In this document: in pieces, positions 9,133-18,469 of the stretch
How positions within the stretch are numbered: the stretch's first letter is position 1
How the letters are laid out: each line of letters starts with the position of its first letter
Assembly: GCA_028713675.1 (NCBI GenBank)
Contig: JAQTNV010000004.1
Coordinates: 1 to 64,000 of the forward strand
Reading direction: 5' to 3'
From: a bacterium
GTDB taxonomy: Bacteria > Desulfobacterota > JAPLJL01
DNA length: 64,000 bases
Notes under the pieces: generated by a model
Databases searched by the model: none
What the model saw: the letters and a program-made list of their open reading frames with translations, nothing else
What the model was told of the DNA's origin: nothing
Program-made: the position numbers and the translations under genes

Positions 9133-9918
9133 TTACCTCCGGAATTTGGCAAAATCCGGTTTGCGTTTTTCCAGGAAAGCGTTCATGCCTTCTTTAAATT
9201 CTTCGCTTCCATATGTTGATTTCAACATTTCCATCCCGTGCAGGAAGGAAGGGTAGAGAAGATCCGCTTCGAAATTCAGGGAAAGCCGGGCGATTCTCAG
9301 GGCCTGGGGACTCATTTCCAGGATCCGGCGGGCGATCCGCTCAACCTCTACCGCGAGTTTCTGGCGGGGAAACACATGGTTAACCAGGCCGAATTCCAGG
9401 GCTTCCCGGGCCGAATACCGCTGGCAGAGGAAAATAATCTCCCGGGCCCGTTTTTCCCCGACAATCCGGGGCAGAAGCTGGGTCCCGCCCCAGATCGGGA
9501 CGCTTCCCACCGTGGGACCGACCTGGCCGAAGACCGCTTCTTCGGCGGCAATCGTCAGGTCGCAGAAGAGGTGGATTTCATGCCCGCCGCCCAGACAGTA
9601 CCCATTGACCGCCGCGATAATCGGCTTGGTGAGGGCCCGCATGGTGGTGGAGAGGCGAAGGCATTTCCGGAGGAAAATCATGCCGGTGTCGGGGGTCAGA
9701 GCGACCATTTCGGAAACGTCGCCCCCGGTACAAAAAGCCCGATCCCCGGCTCCCGTCAGCACAGTCACGCCGATCCGATGGTCCTGATCCGCATCGGTAA
9801 AAGCTTCAGTCAATTCCTCCAGGGTTTGGGAACGGAAGGAATTCAGTTTGTCCGGACGATTGATCACCATCCGGGCCAGCCCGTTTTCCTTGGTATAGAT
9901 AATATCCTTGAAATCCAT
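9133..9918 (-). CDS. MenB-like enoyl-CoA hydratase/isomerase family protein
   Basis: About 261 residues of crotonase fold. Conserved parts are FCTGGDVSEM (first oxyanion-hole loop), GYCLGGGHEIHLFCDLTIAAE (second) and FGQVGPTVGS. The C-terminus NAFLEKRKPDFAKFRR closely follows the MenB pattern for 1,4-dihydroxy-2-naphthoyl-CoA synthase, which makes a menaquinone precursor. No other men gene is present, and many MenB-like proteins in anaerobes act on other acyl-CoAs, so I leave the symbol blank. The start at 9918 (MDFKDIIYT) is preferred over 9945 because the family begins there and a GGGA lies about 7 bp upstream. Confidence 0.8.
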   Translation of the reverse strand: MDFKDIIYTKENGLARMVINRPDKLNSFRSQTLEELTEAFTDADQDHRIGVTVLTGAGDRAFCTGGDVSEMVALTPDTGMIFLRKCLRLSTTMRALTKPIIAAVNGYCLGGGHEIHLFCDLTIAAEEAVFGQVGPTVGSVPIWGGTQLLPRIVGEKRAREIIFLCQRYSAREALEFGLVNHVFPRQKLAVEVERIARRILEMSPQALRIARLSLNFEADLLYPSFLHGMEMLKSTYGSEEFKEGMNAFLEKRKPDFAKFRR

Positions 9919-10077
9919 GAAATTATCCCGGGTTTTCAGATGCAAATCCCGATTATCCCCCGTGCCGGAACTTAATTGTAAACTTATATCATTATTTGCC
10001 GTTGGGACGCAAATATCATTGCTGATTTTCCCTGATCGGGGTAAAATCGCTTAAATTATCAGGAGGTTACGAAATAT

Positions 10078-12699
10078 ATGCTGGAAAAATTAGATATCAG
10101 GACCCGGGCGATCATTGTTTTCCTGCTTACTATTGTGGTCGGTTTCCCGGTCATGCTTTCCTATGCACTTGTCCTTTTTTCCCTTTTCACTAATGCGGCC
10201 TCGGTTTCCAAATACACGGCCATTTCAGTCCTGTCCGTGCTGTTCGTTTTGGTTCTGGCTCATATTTATGTGATTATACGGGCTCTCCGGCCTTTGGCGG
10301 ACTTTCTCAACCGGCCCAAGGATGGAGACGGAGACAAGGCGGTCCGGGCCACGATTACCGCCCCTCTGGTCATCAGCGGTTTTTCCCTGATTACCTGGCC
10401 GGTGGGGACTTTTTCCGCCTTGGTCTTTTTTTCCGTTCTGTTTCCTCTCCCCATGTCCGAATCGATCCAGGTGGTGGTTGCCGGGGGCTGCGTCGGGATC
10501 CTGGTTACCCTCATCCAGTATTACCTCACCCGCCTGATCCTCGGACCGGAGCGACGGAAAATCACCGAAATATACCCGGATTACTGGAAGAATCCGGCCA
10601 ACCGCCCGCGCTTTGGGGTCCGTTACAGCATCCTGGCATCTTCCATGCTGCTGATCCTGGCCAGCCTGCTGTTTGCGGGGATCATGAATTATTCCCAGGC
10701 ATCGCTGGCCCTGATCCGTCAGGTCGGGAAGGAAAGGGCGCGGGAGCTGAAACTGTTCACCCAGTCCCTGGGATCGAACCAGTCCCAGGAAGGCCTGTCT
10801 GAGGCAGTTTCCAACCAGTTTCCCAAGGGTTTCGCGGACGGTGTTTATGTAATGGATCGGAACGGCCGCCTCCAGGTCCAGCGGGGAGGAAAACCGGATC
10901 CAGACATTGTCCAGGCGGTTTTACGGAACCGGGGCGCGCATCCGGAGGGACCGGTTTCGTCCACGGCCCTCTTGATTTCCACCCCGGATTCCGCGAACCA
11001 GAACTGGTTCATCGGGGCCAACCGGGAGGGGATCTTCATCATCGCCTCCCAGGATTTCTCCTCCGGAGAATCGACGGTTTTCTCCATCGATTCCTGGGAG
11101 CGGCATAAGAATCTGATCGGCGACATAAAAAAATCCACCACAATTCTGACTATTTTCGCACTCCTGATCGCGGCTCTCATCGTCAGTTTCTCCGCTTACG
11201 ATCTTTCCCGCCCGATTAACGAGATCCGGAAACTGCTCTCGGGGATCAGCAAGGGAGACCTGTCCCGCGACCTGGATATGATTTCCGAAAGCGAAATCGG
11301 GGATATGGCGATCAATCTCAAACAGATGGTCAATGGTCTCCGGGACATGATCGGCCAGGTCGAGGCTTCCGCCGGCGCGGTGGAAGAGAAGATTGCCGGC
11401 ATGCGGAACTCCAGCCGGGGGGTAATGGACGGGATTGAAACCCAGCAGCAGGAAACCGAGAAGACCTTCGCCTCGATGGACGGGATCAATTCCTCGATCG
11501 GGGGGATCGGGGAAAATTTGGAGCTCCTGGTTTCCTCGGTTCAGGATATCTCTTCCTCGGTTTACCAGATGGATGCCCTGATCGGGGAAGTGGCCGAGAA
11601 CATTGAAAGCCTTTCCCACTCGGCGAGCGAAAGCACCGCCGCGATCAGCCAGATCGCGAGTTCGGTCGGCGAGATCCGGGGCCGGGGCGAGAACCTCTCG
11701 CTGAAATCCCGGGAGGCCCTGGACTCCATGGAGGCGATGGAAGGCTCGATTCGCAAGATCGAGGAGAACGCCCGCCAGACCTCCAAGCTTTCCGACCAGG
11801 TGCAGGAAGACGCCGAGACCGGGTTCAAGAGCGTGCTTGCCACACTCGAGGGGATCGGCAAGATCCGGGAAGCCATCCGGGAGACCGCCAAGGTCGTGGA
11901 AGTGCTGGGCGGGAGGATCGAGGAAATCAGCACGGTTTTGACCGTGATTGACGAGGTGACCGAGGAAACCGGCCTGCTTTCCCTGAATGCCTCGATTATC
12001 GCAGCCCAGGCCGGGGAGCACGGGCGCGGGTTCGCGGTCGTTGCCGATGAAATCAAGGCCCTGGCGGAACGGACGACCGAATCCACCCGGGAGATTTCCG
12101 GCCTGATCCAGAGCATTCAGACGGAGAGCCGGAGCGCGGTCCAGCGGGTCAATGAAGGGCAGGAACGGATTGAGGTCGGGGTGAAGCTCGCCCGGGAATC
12201 CGGGGAGGCGCTTTCCCTGATTGTCAATTCCAGCCAGAAGACCCGGAGCATGATCGAGGACATTGTCCGGACGACCACCGATCAGGCCCAGCGGACCCAG
12301 AGCTTCTTCAGCTTCATCGCCGTGATCAACCAGATGCTTTCGGAAACCAACCGGGCCCTGAAGGAGCAGGGCGAAGGGGCTTTGCGGATAACCGAGGCCT
12401 CCGCCCGGATGCAGGAGATTTCAGATCAGATCAATAAGGCGGCCAAGGAAGAAGCCTCCGGAAGCAAGCAGATCACCCGGGCGATTGAAAATTTGAATGA
12501 AATTTCCAAATATATCAGCCAGGCCCAGAAAGGGCTGGCGGGTTCCAGCCAGAAAATCCTGGGGGCGGTGGGCAATATCAAGAAGGTAATTTCCGAGAAT
12601 ACCCAGGAACTGGTCCGGATCAAGGACGGAATGGAAGAAATATTCGCCCGCTCCTCCGAGTTGAGGATGCTGGTGGATCGGTTCAAAACCAAAAAATAG
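10078..12699 (+). CDS. Methyl-accepting chemotaxis protein
   Basis: This 873-residue receptor has several N-terminal membrane helices (within residues 10-210). An extracytoplasmic region of about 140 residues and another membrane helix (near 355-378) follow. Then come a HAMP linker ([20 protein letters not shown] onward) and a long cytoplasmic signalling coiled coil. The hairpin tip reads [20 protein letters not shown] followed by [13 protein letters not shown], the canonical MCP contact site for CheA/CheW. The multi-helix N-terminus is longer than in classical two-helix receptors. AGGAGG lies upstream of the ATG. No che or flagellar genes are present, so partner and ligand are unknown. The thiolase gene starts 14 bp later with its own ribosome-binding site. 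Confidence 0.92.
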   Translation: MLEKLDIRTRAIIVFLLTIVVGFPVMLSYALVLFSLFTNAASVSKYTAISVLSVLFVLVLAHIYVIIRALRPLADFLNRPKDGDGDKAVRATITAPLVISGFSLITWPVGTFSALVFFSVLFPLPMSESIQVVVAGGCVGILVTLIQYYLTRLILGPERRKITEIYPDYWKNPANRPRFGVRYSILASSMLLILASLLFAGIMNYSQASLALIRQVGKERARELKLFTQSLGSNQSQEGLSEAVSNQFPKGFADGVYVMDRNGRLQVQRGGKPDPDIVQAVLRNRGAHPEGPVSSTALLISTPDSANQNWFIGANREGIFIIASQDFSSGESTVFSIDSWERHKNLIGDIKKSTTILTIFALLIAALIVSFSAYDLSRPINEIRKLLSGISKGDLSRDLDMISESEIGDMAINLKQMVNGLRDMIGQVEASAGAVEEKIAGMRNSSRGVMDGIETQQQETEKTFASMDGINSSIGGIGENLELLVSSVQDISSSVYQMDALIGEVAENIESLSHSASESTAAISQIASSVGEIRGRGENLSLKSREALDSMEAMEGSIRKIEENARQTSKLSDQVQEDAETGFKSVLATLEGIGKIREAIRETAKVVEVLGGRIEEISTVLTVIDEVTEETGLLSLNASIIAAQAGEHGRGFAVVADEIKALAERTTESTREISGLIQSIQTESRSAVQRVNEGQERIEVGVKLARESGEALSLIVNSSQKTRSMIEDIVRTTTDQAQRTQSFFSFIAVINQMLSETNRALKEQGEGALRITEASARMQEISDQINKAAKEEASGSKQITRAIENLNEISKYISQAQKGLAGSSQKILGAVGNIKKVISENTQELVRIKDGMEEIFARSSELRMLVDRFKTKK

Positions 12700-12713
12700 G
12701 CATTCGGAGGAAA

Positions 12714-13895
12714 ATGATGAAGGAAGCCTTGATCTTAAGCCGGGCGCGGACACCCCTGGGCAGTTTTCAGGGAAGTCTCAGTTCCATACCCTCCACCAGG
12801 CTGGGCGGCCTGGTAATCGCCGAGGCGGTTCGCCGCGCGGGGATTCCCAAAACCGAAGTGGAACAGGTGATCATGGGTTGCGTCCTCCCGGCCGGCCTGG
12901 GGCAGGCCCCCGCCCGGCAGGCCACGCTTCTCGCCGGACTGGACCCCCGGGTCAGTTCCCTGACCGTGAACAAGGTCTGCGGTTCCGGCCTCAAGGCGGT
13001 GGCTCTGGCCGCCCAGGAAATCTGGCTCGGGAATTCCGAATTGCTGGTGGGGGGAGGAATGGAGTCCATGACCGGGGCTCCCTATCTTTTAAAGCAGGCC
13101 CGGGGGGGATTCCGGATGGGCAACGGGGAAGTGGTGGACGGCATGATCCACGACGGCCTCTGGGACCCGTACGCGAACTGCCACATGGGCAGTTTCGCCG
13201 ACAAAACCGCCGACGATTATAAAATTACCCGCGCGGAGCAGGATGAATTCGCAGCCGAGAGCTATCGACGGGCTTTGAAATCCCAGGCCGAAGGCAGGTT
13301 CAAAGAGGAAATCGTCCCGGTGGAGATTCCGATGAAGAAAGGTGAACCCGTCGTCATCTCCGAGGACGAGGAACCCAAGCGGGTCAAATTCGAGAAGATT
13401 CCCGCCTTGCCCCCGGCGTTTAATAAAAATGGAACGGTGACCGCCGCCAATGCCTCCTCGATCAACGACGGGGCGGCCGCCCTGGTCCTGGCTTCAGCCG
13501 AGAAAGCCCGGGCCCTGAAGTTGAAACCCCTGGCCCGGGTGCTGGCCTATGGCGAGCACAGCCAGGAACCCCAGTGGTTTGCCACCGCCCCGCCCGCTTC
13601 CATCGAAAAAGCTCTGCAAAAGGCCGGCCTGAAGGTCAAGGATATCGATGTTTTTGAAATCAACGAGGCTTTCTCGGTCGTGACCCTGTATGCGCTCAGG
13701 CAGCTGAAGATCGACCCGGCCAAGGTTAACATTTACGGAGGGGCGGCCGCGATCGGCCATCCCATCGGGGCTTCGGGGGCCAGGCTGCTTTGCACCCTGA
13801 TCACGGTGCTTAAAGACCGGGGCGGGCGTTACGGACTGGCTTCTCTCTGTGTAGGAGGCGGCGAGGCGGTCACCATGATTATTGAGAAAATTTAG
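12714..13895 (+). CDS. Acetyl-CoA C-acetyltransferase (thiolase)
   Basis: This 393-residue protein is a standard biosynthetic/degradative thiolase of the AtoB/ThlA type, condensing two acetyl-CoA or cleaving acetoacetyl-CoA. The nucleophile Cys lies in NKVCGSGLKAV (about residue 89). The catalytic His is in GGAAAIGHPIGASGARLL and the second Cys in SLCVGGGEAV at the end. GGAGG precedes the paired ATG-ATG start (12714 or 12717). It leads a plus-strand run of thiolase, phosphoesterase, acyl-CoA dehydrogenase and crotonase. A six-unit 7-bp repeat array begins at its stop codon. Confidence 0.95.
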   Translation: MMKEALILSRARTPLGSFQGSLSSIPSTRLGGLVIAEAVRRAGIPKTEVEQVIMGCVLPAGLGQAPARQATLLAGLDPRVSSLTVNKVCGSGLKAVALAAQEIWLGNSELLVGGGMESMTGAPYLLKQARGGFRMGNGEVVDGMIHDGLWDPYANCHMGSFADKTADDYKITRAEQDEFAAESYRRALKSQAEGRFKEEIVPVEIPMKKGEPVVISEDEEPKRVKFEKIPALPPAFNKNGTVTAANASSINDGAAALVLASAEKARALKLKPLARVLAYGEHSQEPQWFATAPPASIEKALQKAGLKVKDIDVFEINEAFSVVTLYALRQLKIDPAKVNIYGGAAAIGHPIGASGARLLCTLITVLKDRGGRYGLASLCVGGGEAVTMIIEKI

Positions 13896-13936
13896 AGCAA
13901 AGTGCATAGTGCATAGGGCATAGAGCATAGAGCAAA
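13895..13936. repeat. 7-bp tandem array (GNGCATA-like)
   Basis: Six contiguous 7-bp units (GAGCAAA, GTGCATA, GTGCATA, GGGCATA, GAGCATA, GAGCAAA) start at the last base of the thiolase stop codon. The period is exact and there are no spacers. Confidence 0.9.
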
Positions 13937-13965
13937 AGCAAACAGATAAAACCTAAGTAATTTAA

Positions 13966-14511
13966 ATGAAGAAAATCGGGGTAATTTCCGACACGCATAT
14001 AATGAACAAGGGGATGAATCTGCGGTCCGCCTGGAACCGGTTTCTCACCCGGAACGATCAGCCCTTGCCGGAGGTCCTGACGCGGGAGTTCGAAGGGGTG
14101 GACCTGATCATTCACTGCGGCGACCTGGTGGAATTATGGGTTCTGGACATGCTCAGGGAAATCGCCCCGGTGGAAGCGGTGGCCGGCAATATGGACGGTT
14201 CCGAGGCCCGCCAGGAACTTCCGGTCAAGAAAAATCTGGAAATTGAAGGAATGAAGCTCGGGATCATTCATGGCGGGGGATCTCCGCACGGAATGATTGA
14301 CCGGATCATTCCGGAATTCAGCGGGGTTGACGCGATTCTCTTCGGCCACACTCACGCCCCCTTTGCGGAAACCCGGGACGGGATTCTATTTTTCAACCCC
14401 GGGAGTCCGACCGATCGGAGGTTCGCCCCTTATAACTCCCTGGGGATCCTGACCATCGATCCCAGCGATCCCGGACAAAAAATAAAGGGCAAGATAATAA
14501 GGTTGGACTAA
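13966..14511 (+). CDS. YfcE/MJ0936-type metallophosphoesterase
   Basis: This 181-residue calcineurin-like phosphoesterase carries the expected metal motifs. They are GVISDTHIMN at the N-terminus, IIHCGDLVE, VAGNMDG in place of the usual GNCD, HGGGSPHG and LFGHTHAPF. Relatives such as YfcE hydrolyse phosphodiesters in vitro with unknown physiological targets. It is flanked on both sides by 7-bp repeat arrays and lies in line with, but is probably not mechanistically tied to, the acyl-CoA genes around it. Confidence 0.9.
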   Translation: MKKIGVISDTHIMNKGMNLRSAWNRFLTRNDQPLPEVLTREFEGVDLIIHCGDLVELWVLDMLREIAPVEAVAGNMDGSEARQELPVKKNLEIEGMKLGIIHGGGSPHGMIDRIIPEFSGVDAILFGHTHAPFAETRDGILFFNPGSPTDRRFAPYNSLGILTIDPSDPGQKIKGKIIRLD

Positions 14512-14512
14512 A

Positions 14513-14554
14513 GCGCATATAGCATAGGGCATGGAGCATGGAGCATAGGGCAAA
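14513..14554. repeat. 7-bp tandem array (GNGCATR-like)
   Basis: Six 7-bp units (GCGCATA, TAGCATA, GGGCATG, GAGCATG, GAGCATA, GGGCAAA) follow the phosphoesterase stop codon at once. A looser 8-bp-like stretch of CTAACCAC and CTACCTAA words follows at about 14613-14654, just before the acyl-CoA dehydrogenase ribosome-binding site. Confidence 0.9.
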
Positions 14555-14665
14555 AAATAAAGAGTAAGAAAAAGATGACCGCCAGGAAGAATATATTTTA
14601 ATGTTTTTTTCTAACCACCAAGCTACCTAAATATCTAACCACCTAAATTACGGAGGGAGGAAATA

Positions 14666-15814
14666 ATGACCGAGATTGTTTTGACCGAGGAACAGCGGAT
14701 GATCAGGGAAGTGGTGGAAAGTTTTGTCCGGAAAGAGATCGAGCCGATCGCTTCCCGGATTGACGAGGAAGAAAAATTTCCCGAGGGGATCTTCCGAAAA
14801 ATGGGTGAATTCGGCCTGCTCGGGGTTCTGCTGCCCAAGGAACACGGGGGCGCGGACGCCGGGGCGGTGGCGGCGACCGTGGTAATCGAGGTGATTTCCA
14901 AGGTCCAGGCTTCCGTCGGCCTTTCGTTCGGGGCTCACGCGGTTCTCTGCGCCAACAACCTGAGGGAGAATTGCAGCCAGAGGCAGAAGGATAAATACCT
15001 ACCCGGCCTGGCTTCGGGCAAGTCGATCGGGGCCATGGCCCTGACCGAGCCGGAAGCAGGTTCGGACGCGATGGGAATCAAGACCCACGCCGTTAAAAAA
15101 GGCGACGAATATATCCTGAACGGCACCAAAACCTTTATTACCAACGGCCCGGTAGCCGATGTTTTTCTGGTTTACGCCAAGAGCCTGAACATCAAAGACC
15201 AGAAAATCCCTCTCTCGGCCTTCATCGTGGAAAAAGGCTATCCCGGATTCTCCGTGGGCAAGAAGATCACCAAGATGGGGATGAGGGCCTCTCCCACCTC
15301 GGAGCTGATCTTTGAGGATTGCCGGGTGCCGGCGGAGAACCTGATCGGGGGGGAAGGGAAGGCCCTGAATATGATCTGGCGGGGACTGAATGTGGAACGG
15401 ATCACCCTTTCCGGGATCTGCCTGGGAATCCTTCATTCCTGCCTGGACACCGCCACCCGCTATTCGCTGGAAAGGCGGCAGTTCGGCAAGCCCATCGCGG
15501 ACTTCCAGATGATCCAGCAGATGATCGCCGACATGTCCACCCGGATCAGCGCGGCGCACCTCCTGGTCTATTACGCCGCCCAGGAAGCGGACCGGGGCCG
15601 GAGGGTGAACCGGGAAGCCGCCGAGGCCAAGCTGTTCGCTTCCGAAGCCGCCACTCAGGCGGCCCTGGACACCATCCAGATCCTCGGGGGCTACGGTTAT
15701 ACCCGGGAATTCCCGGTGGAGCGCTGGATGCGGGATGCCAAGCTGATGGAAATCGGGGCTGGGACTTCGCAGATCATGCGTTACATCATCGCCAAGGAGA
15801 TTCTGAAAAAGTAA
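14666..15814 (+). CDS. Isovaleryl-CoA-dehydrogenase-like acyl-CoA dehydrogenase
   Basis: At 382 residues this has the full acyl-CoA dehydrogenase fold with FAD-loop signatures (ALTEPEAGSDAMGI near 126-139, and ILGGYGYTREFPVERWMRD near the end). At the site where short- and medium-chain enzymes carry their catalytic Glu (IYEGT), it has IGAGT. Instead an acidic residue sits in LNVERITLSG (Glu244), the helix-G position used by isovaleryl-CoA and long-chain enzymes. I therefore place it with isovaleryl-CoA dehydrogenases or related branched-chain enzymes, which need electron transfer flavoprotein (not in the window). The start follows GGAGGGAGG. The crotonase gene starts 15 bp after the stop. Confidence 0.88.
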   Translation: MTEIVLTEEQRMIREVVESFVRKEIEPIASRIDEEEKFPEGIFRKMGEFGLLGVLLPKEHGGADAGAVAATVVIEVISKVQASVGLSFGAHAVLCANNLRENCSQRQKDKYLPGLASGKSIGAMALTEPEAGSDAMGIKTHAVKKGDEYILNGTKTFITNGPVADVFLVYAKSLNIKDQKIPLSAFIVEKGYPGFSVGKKITKMGMRASPTSELIFEDCRVPAENLIGGEGKALNMIWRGLNVERITLSGICLGILHSCLDTATRYSLERRQFGKPIADFQMIQQMIADMSTRISAAHLLVYYAAQEADRGRRVNREAAEAKLFASEAATQAALDTIQILGGYGYTREFPVERWMRDAKLMEIGAGTSQIMRYIIAKEILKK

Positions 15815-15829
15815 GTGAAGGGGCTGACC

Positions 15830-16591
15830 ATGGAATATAAGACGATTAAATTCGAAAAGGACGGGCCCATCGGGATTCTGACCCTGAACCGGCCGGAAAA
15901 AAGAAACGCGATCAATTCCCAGATGCTCGACGATCTTTACGCTTTTTTCACCGAGCGTCTGACTGATTCCGAAACCCGGGTGCTGATCATGAAAGGGGCG
16001 GGGAGCGTTTGGTGCTCCGGGGCGGACATCAAGGAACCGGCGATCAATATGCTGGACAACCCCACCCCCGCCGTGGTTTACACCGGCCAGCGGAGGTATT
16101 CGGAGATAATCCTATTGATGCGCCGGGTGCCGCAGCCGATCATCGCGGCCGTTCAGGGGCCGGCCATGGGGGCGGGTTTCAGCTTCGCCCTGGCCTGCGA
16201 TATCCGGATCGCCACCGGGAAGGCCAGGTTTGTGGGAACGTATATCAATATCGGTTTGGGTGGGGCGGACATGGGCTCGAGTTATCTGCTCCCCCGGCTG
16301 ATCGGGTCGGCCCGGGCATATCGTTACCTGTTGACCGGGGATGATATCTGGCCCCCGGAAGCCGAAAAGATCGGCCTGGTCAGCCAGGTGGTGGACGATG
16401 AAAATGAATTGTTCCAGACCGCAATGCAAATGGCCCAGAATATGTGCACCAAGAACCCGCTGGGGCTCCGGATGACCAAGGAAGCCCTGAATCAGAACCT
16501 GGACGCCGGGAGCCTGGAACAGGCGCTCCTCCTGGAGGACCGCAACCAGACCATGCTCCTGCTGGGATTTCCGCAGGCGTTGCATAGATAA
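15830..16591 (+). CDS. Enoyl-CoA hydratase/isomerase family protein
   Basis: From the ATG at 15830 (AAGGGG 7 bp upstream) this is about 253 residues. It has the crotonase oxyanion-hole loops WCSGADIKEPA and GPAMGAGFSFALACDIRIA. The Glu residues that catalyse hydration in classical enoyl-CoA hydratase are not evident: the second region reads GLGGADMGSSYLLPR, with an Asp as in dienoyl-CoA isomerase-like members. It could therefore be an isomerase or a hydratase of another subfamily. It directly follows the acyl-CoA dehydrogenase and very likely acts after it. A terminator lies 60 bp downstream. Confidence 0.85.
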   Translation: MEYKTIKFEKDGPIGILTLNRPEKRNAINSQMLDDLYAFFTERLTDSETRVLIMKGAGSVWCSGADIKEPAINMLDNPTPAVVYTGQRRYSEIILLMRRVPQPIIAAVQGPAMGAGFSFALACDIRIATGKARFVGTYINIGLGGADMGSSYLLPRLIGSARAYRYLLTGDDIWPPEAEKIGLVSQVVDDENELFQTAMQMAQNMCTKNPLGLRMTKEALNQNLDAGSLEQALLLEDRNQTMLLLGFPQALHR

Positions 16592-16653
16592 CAAAGGGAT
16601 CAAGGGGTCGAGGATTCAAAGGTTCCAGTGATAAAAATAAGAGGCGGAATAGA

Positions 16654-16683
16654 AAAAGGGAGCCGGTAAAACGGCTCCCTTTT
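16654..16683. terminator. Bidirectional intrinsic terminator
   Basis: A perfect 12-bp stem (AAAAGGGAGCCG, 16654-16665, with 16672-16683) has a 6-nt loop, an A-run before it and T-rich sequence after. It separates the plus-strand crotonase unit from the convergent lipoprotein gene. Confidence 0.9.
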
Positions 16684-16723
16684 AATTATTAATATTCGGT
16701 ATTTTGACTCGAACCCTGCCCCC

Positions 16724-17443
16724 TTAGGGCCTAGCTTTTTTCCGTTTCCAGCTCCGATAAATGAGATAAGCTGCCAAGGCCAGGATAACCAGCCCCAGCA
16801 CGCCGATTAAGGACATGACCAAGACGCTGGGAGGCTGCCGGAAAGTGGCGGTCATGACCACCCCGCCGGGTTCGGCCAGCTTGGTGACCGGGATTTTCCA
16901 GAAGAGTATCTTCCCTTCCACTTTGTTGGCGTTGTTTGCCAGGATCTTGAGCGGGGTCTGCAGGCGGTAATTGAAATAGGAGCGCGAAAGAATCGATACA
17001 ATGGCGTTTTGTTTCCTGGGGTCGCCGGCCTGCTGGGACAGGATCTCGCTGATTTTCTGACCGATGCCCTGCAGGGAACGGGAATAGACAAAATCCCCGT
17101 TGGGATTCTGGCTAAACTTGACCTCTCCGAAAAAGTCCCCGTTTTTACCGAAAGAACTCACGGCGGATTTCAGATCCGGGATTTTTACCTCGAAGTATAA
17201 TGTATTAACTATTTTTTCCTTGTCTGCCGTAAATTTTGAAATTACGGCCTGGGGGGGAAGGAGGGCCTGGATTTTCGCCTGGTCAAACAGATCGTCAAGC
17301 TTCATTTGCTCGCGGATCTGGCGGGCCACCTTGAGCTGGATCGTGATGTTGGCGGAACCGTCCCGGTTGACGACCAGATTTTCATCGTAGTTCAGGCATC
17401 CGGTCAGCATGATCAGGGCGAGGAAAAGAAAGATCCGTTTCAT
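16724..17443 (-). CDS. LppM/DUF3153-like lipoprotein with C-terminal membrane anchor
   Basis: This 239-residue protein starts with a clean lipoprotein signal (LIMLTGC). The mature N-terminus YDENLVVNRDGSANITIQLK resembles the LppM/DUF3153 pattern. The chain ends in a membrane helix (near 205-227) followed by a basic tail, RSWKRKKARP. It would thus be anchored at both ends, with the middle domain outside the inner membrane. Function is unknown. It overlaps the pyrD stop by an ATGA junction and so is translated with the pyr genes, although no link to pyrimidine synthesis is known. Confidence 0.75.
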   Translation of the reverse strand: MKRIFLFLALIMLTGCLNYDENLVVNRDGSANITIQLKVARQIREQMKLDDLFDQAKIQALLPPQAVISKFTADKEKIVNTLYFEVKIPDLKSAVSSFGKNGDFFGEVKFSQNPNGDFVYSRSLQGIGQKISEILSQQAGDPRKQNAIVSILSRSYFNYRLQTPLKILANNANKVEGKILFWKIPVTKLAEPGGVVMTATFRQPPSVLVMSLIGVLGLVILALAAYLIYRSWKRKKARP

Positions 17444-18372
17444 TTTTTTCTCCGTTTTGGTTTGTCCGCGGGTATATTTCCCACCAGGGATTCAATACCT
17501 TTTAAGCCCTGATTGTCAAGATATCCGACGAGCTCGGGGATGATGGTCAGGGGAAGCCGGGGATTAATCAAAAATCCCGTCCCGATCTGCACGGCTCCGG
17601 CCCCGGCAATAAAAAACTCCAGGGCCGCTTCGGTGGAGTCTATGCCTCCCGCTCCGATTACGGGTGCCGCCAGTTTCCGGGACACTTCATAAACCATCCG
17701 CACGGCTACCGGGCGGATAGCCGGCCCGGAAAGCCCGCCGATACCCCGGGCCAACTTGGGACACCGGGTCTTAACATCAATTGCCATCCCTTTCAGGGTG
17801 TTGATCAGGGTCAGACCGTCGGCGCCACCCTGCATCGCGGCCCGCGCAATTTCGACGATGTCGGTAACATTGGGGGAGAGCTTGGCCAGGACGGGCAGGG
17901 AGGTTTTTCCCCTGACTGTTTCAATCACTTTCCGGGTCGAGTCGGGCTTTACCCCGAATTCCAGACCGCCTTTTTCGACGTTGGGACAGGAGATGTTGAC
18001 CTCCAGACCGGCGATTCCGTCAATATCGTCCAGGATTTCGGCGAGTTTCCGGTATTCTCCCAGGCTTTCTCCAAAAATATTAACCAGTACGCAGGCTTTC
18101 TGTTTGCGGAGGAAGGGGAGCTTTTCTTCAATAAACCGGTCCACGCCGACGTTTTCGAGGCCGATGGAATTCAGGAGACCGGCAGGGGTTTCGGCCAGCC
18201 GGGGAGGGGAATTACCCGGACGGGGCTTCAGGGATATTCCCTTGGTGACCACGCCTCCCAGCCGAGACAGGTCCAGAAGCGGGGCGTATTCTTCCCCGTA
18301 TCCGAAGCAGCCGGAGGCGACCAGGATGGGGTTCTGCAAAACCAGCCTGCCGATTTTGGTCTTAAGGTTCAT
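17440..18372 (-). CDS. pyrD: Dihydroorotate dehydrogenase class 1B, catalytic subunit
   Basis: At 310 residues this is the class 1B catalytic subunit, oxidising dihydroorotate to orotate with FMN. The active-site Cys lies in EVNISCPNVEKGG, the mark of class 1. Substrate- and FMN-binding stretches include LLNSIGLENVG, VLAKLSPNVTD and, near the end, GAGGIDSTEAALEF with GAGAVQIGTGF. Pairing with PyrK immediately upstream supports an NAD-dependent heterotetramer. The gap to pyrK (97 bp) is filled by AT-rich and 7-bp-type repeats. Confidence 0.96.
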   Translation of the reverse strand: MNLKTKIGRLVLQNPILVASGCFGYGEEYAPLLDLSRLGGVVTKGISLKPRPGNSPPRLAETPAGLLNSIGLENVGVDRFIEEKLPFLRKQKACVLVNIFGESLGEYRKLAEILDDIDGIAGLEVNISCPNVEKGGLEFGVKPDSTRKVIETVRGKTSLPVLAKLSPNVTDIVEIARAAMQGGADGLTLINTLKGMAIDVKTRCPKLARGIGGLSGPAIRPVAVRMVYEVSRKLAAPVIGAGGIDSTEAALEFFIAGAGAVQIGTGFLINPRLPLTIIPELVGYLDNQGLKGIESLVGNIPADKPKRRKK

Positions 18373-18440
18373 ATAAAATTAAAATATTAATTACAAAGCT
18401 TAAAGTTCAAATAAAGTTCAAAATTCAAATTCCAAATTAT

Positions 18441-18461
18441 ATGCCCCATGCCCTATGCTTT
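18441..18461. repeat. 7-bp tandem array between pyrK and pyrD
   Basis: On the minus strand three GCAT-containing 7-bp words (about GCATAGG, GCATGGG, GCATATA) follow one another. They are the same family as the arrays near 13.9 and 14.5 kb. The neighbouring 18378-18439 is a degenerate AAAGTTCAAAT-like AT-rich tract. Confidence 0.65.
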
Positions 18462-18469
18462 TTTATTCG

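Noticed and set aside
13895..13936. CRISPR array
   Set aside because: Units are 7 bp with no spacers, and no cas gene is present; the same holds for the other tandem arrays.
14666..15814. Acyl-CoA dehydrogenase as catalytically dead
   Set aside because: IGAGT replaces the medium-chain-type IYEGT Glu, but isovaleryl-CoA-type enzymes use a Glu on another helix, and Glu244 in LNVERITLSG fits that position.
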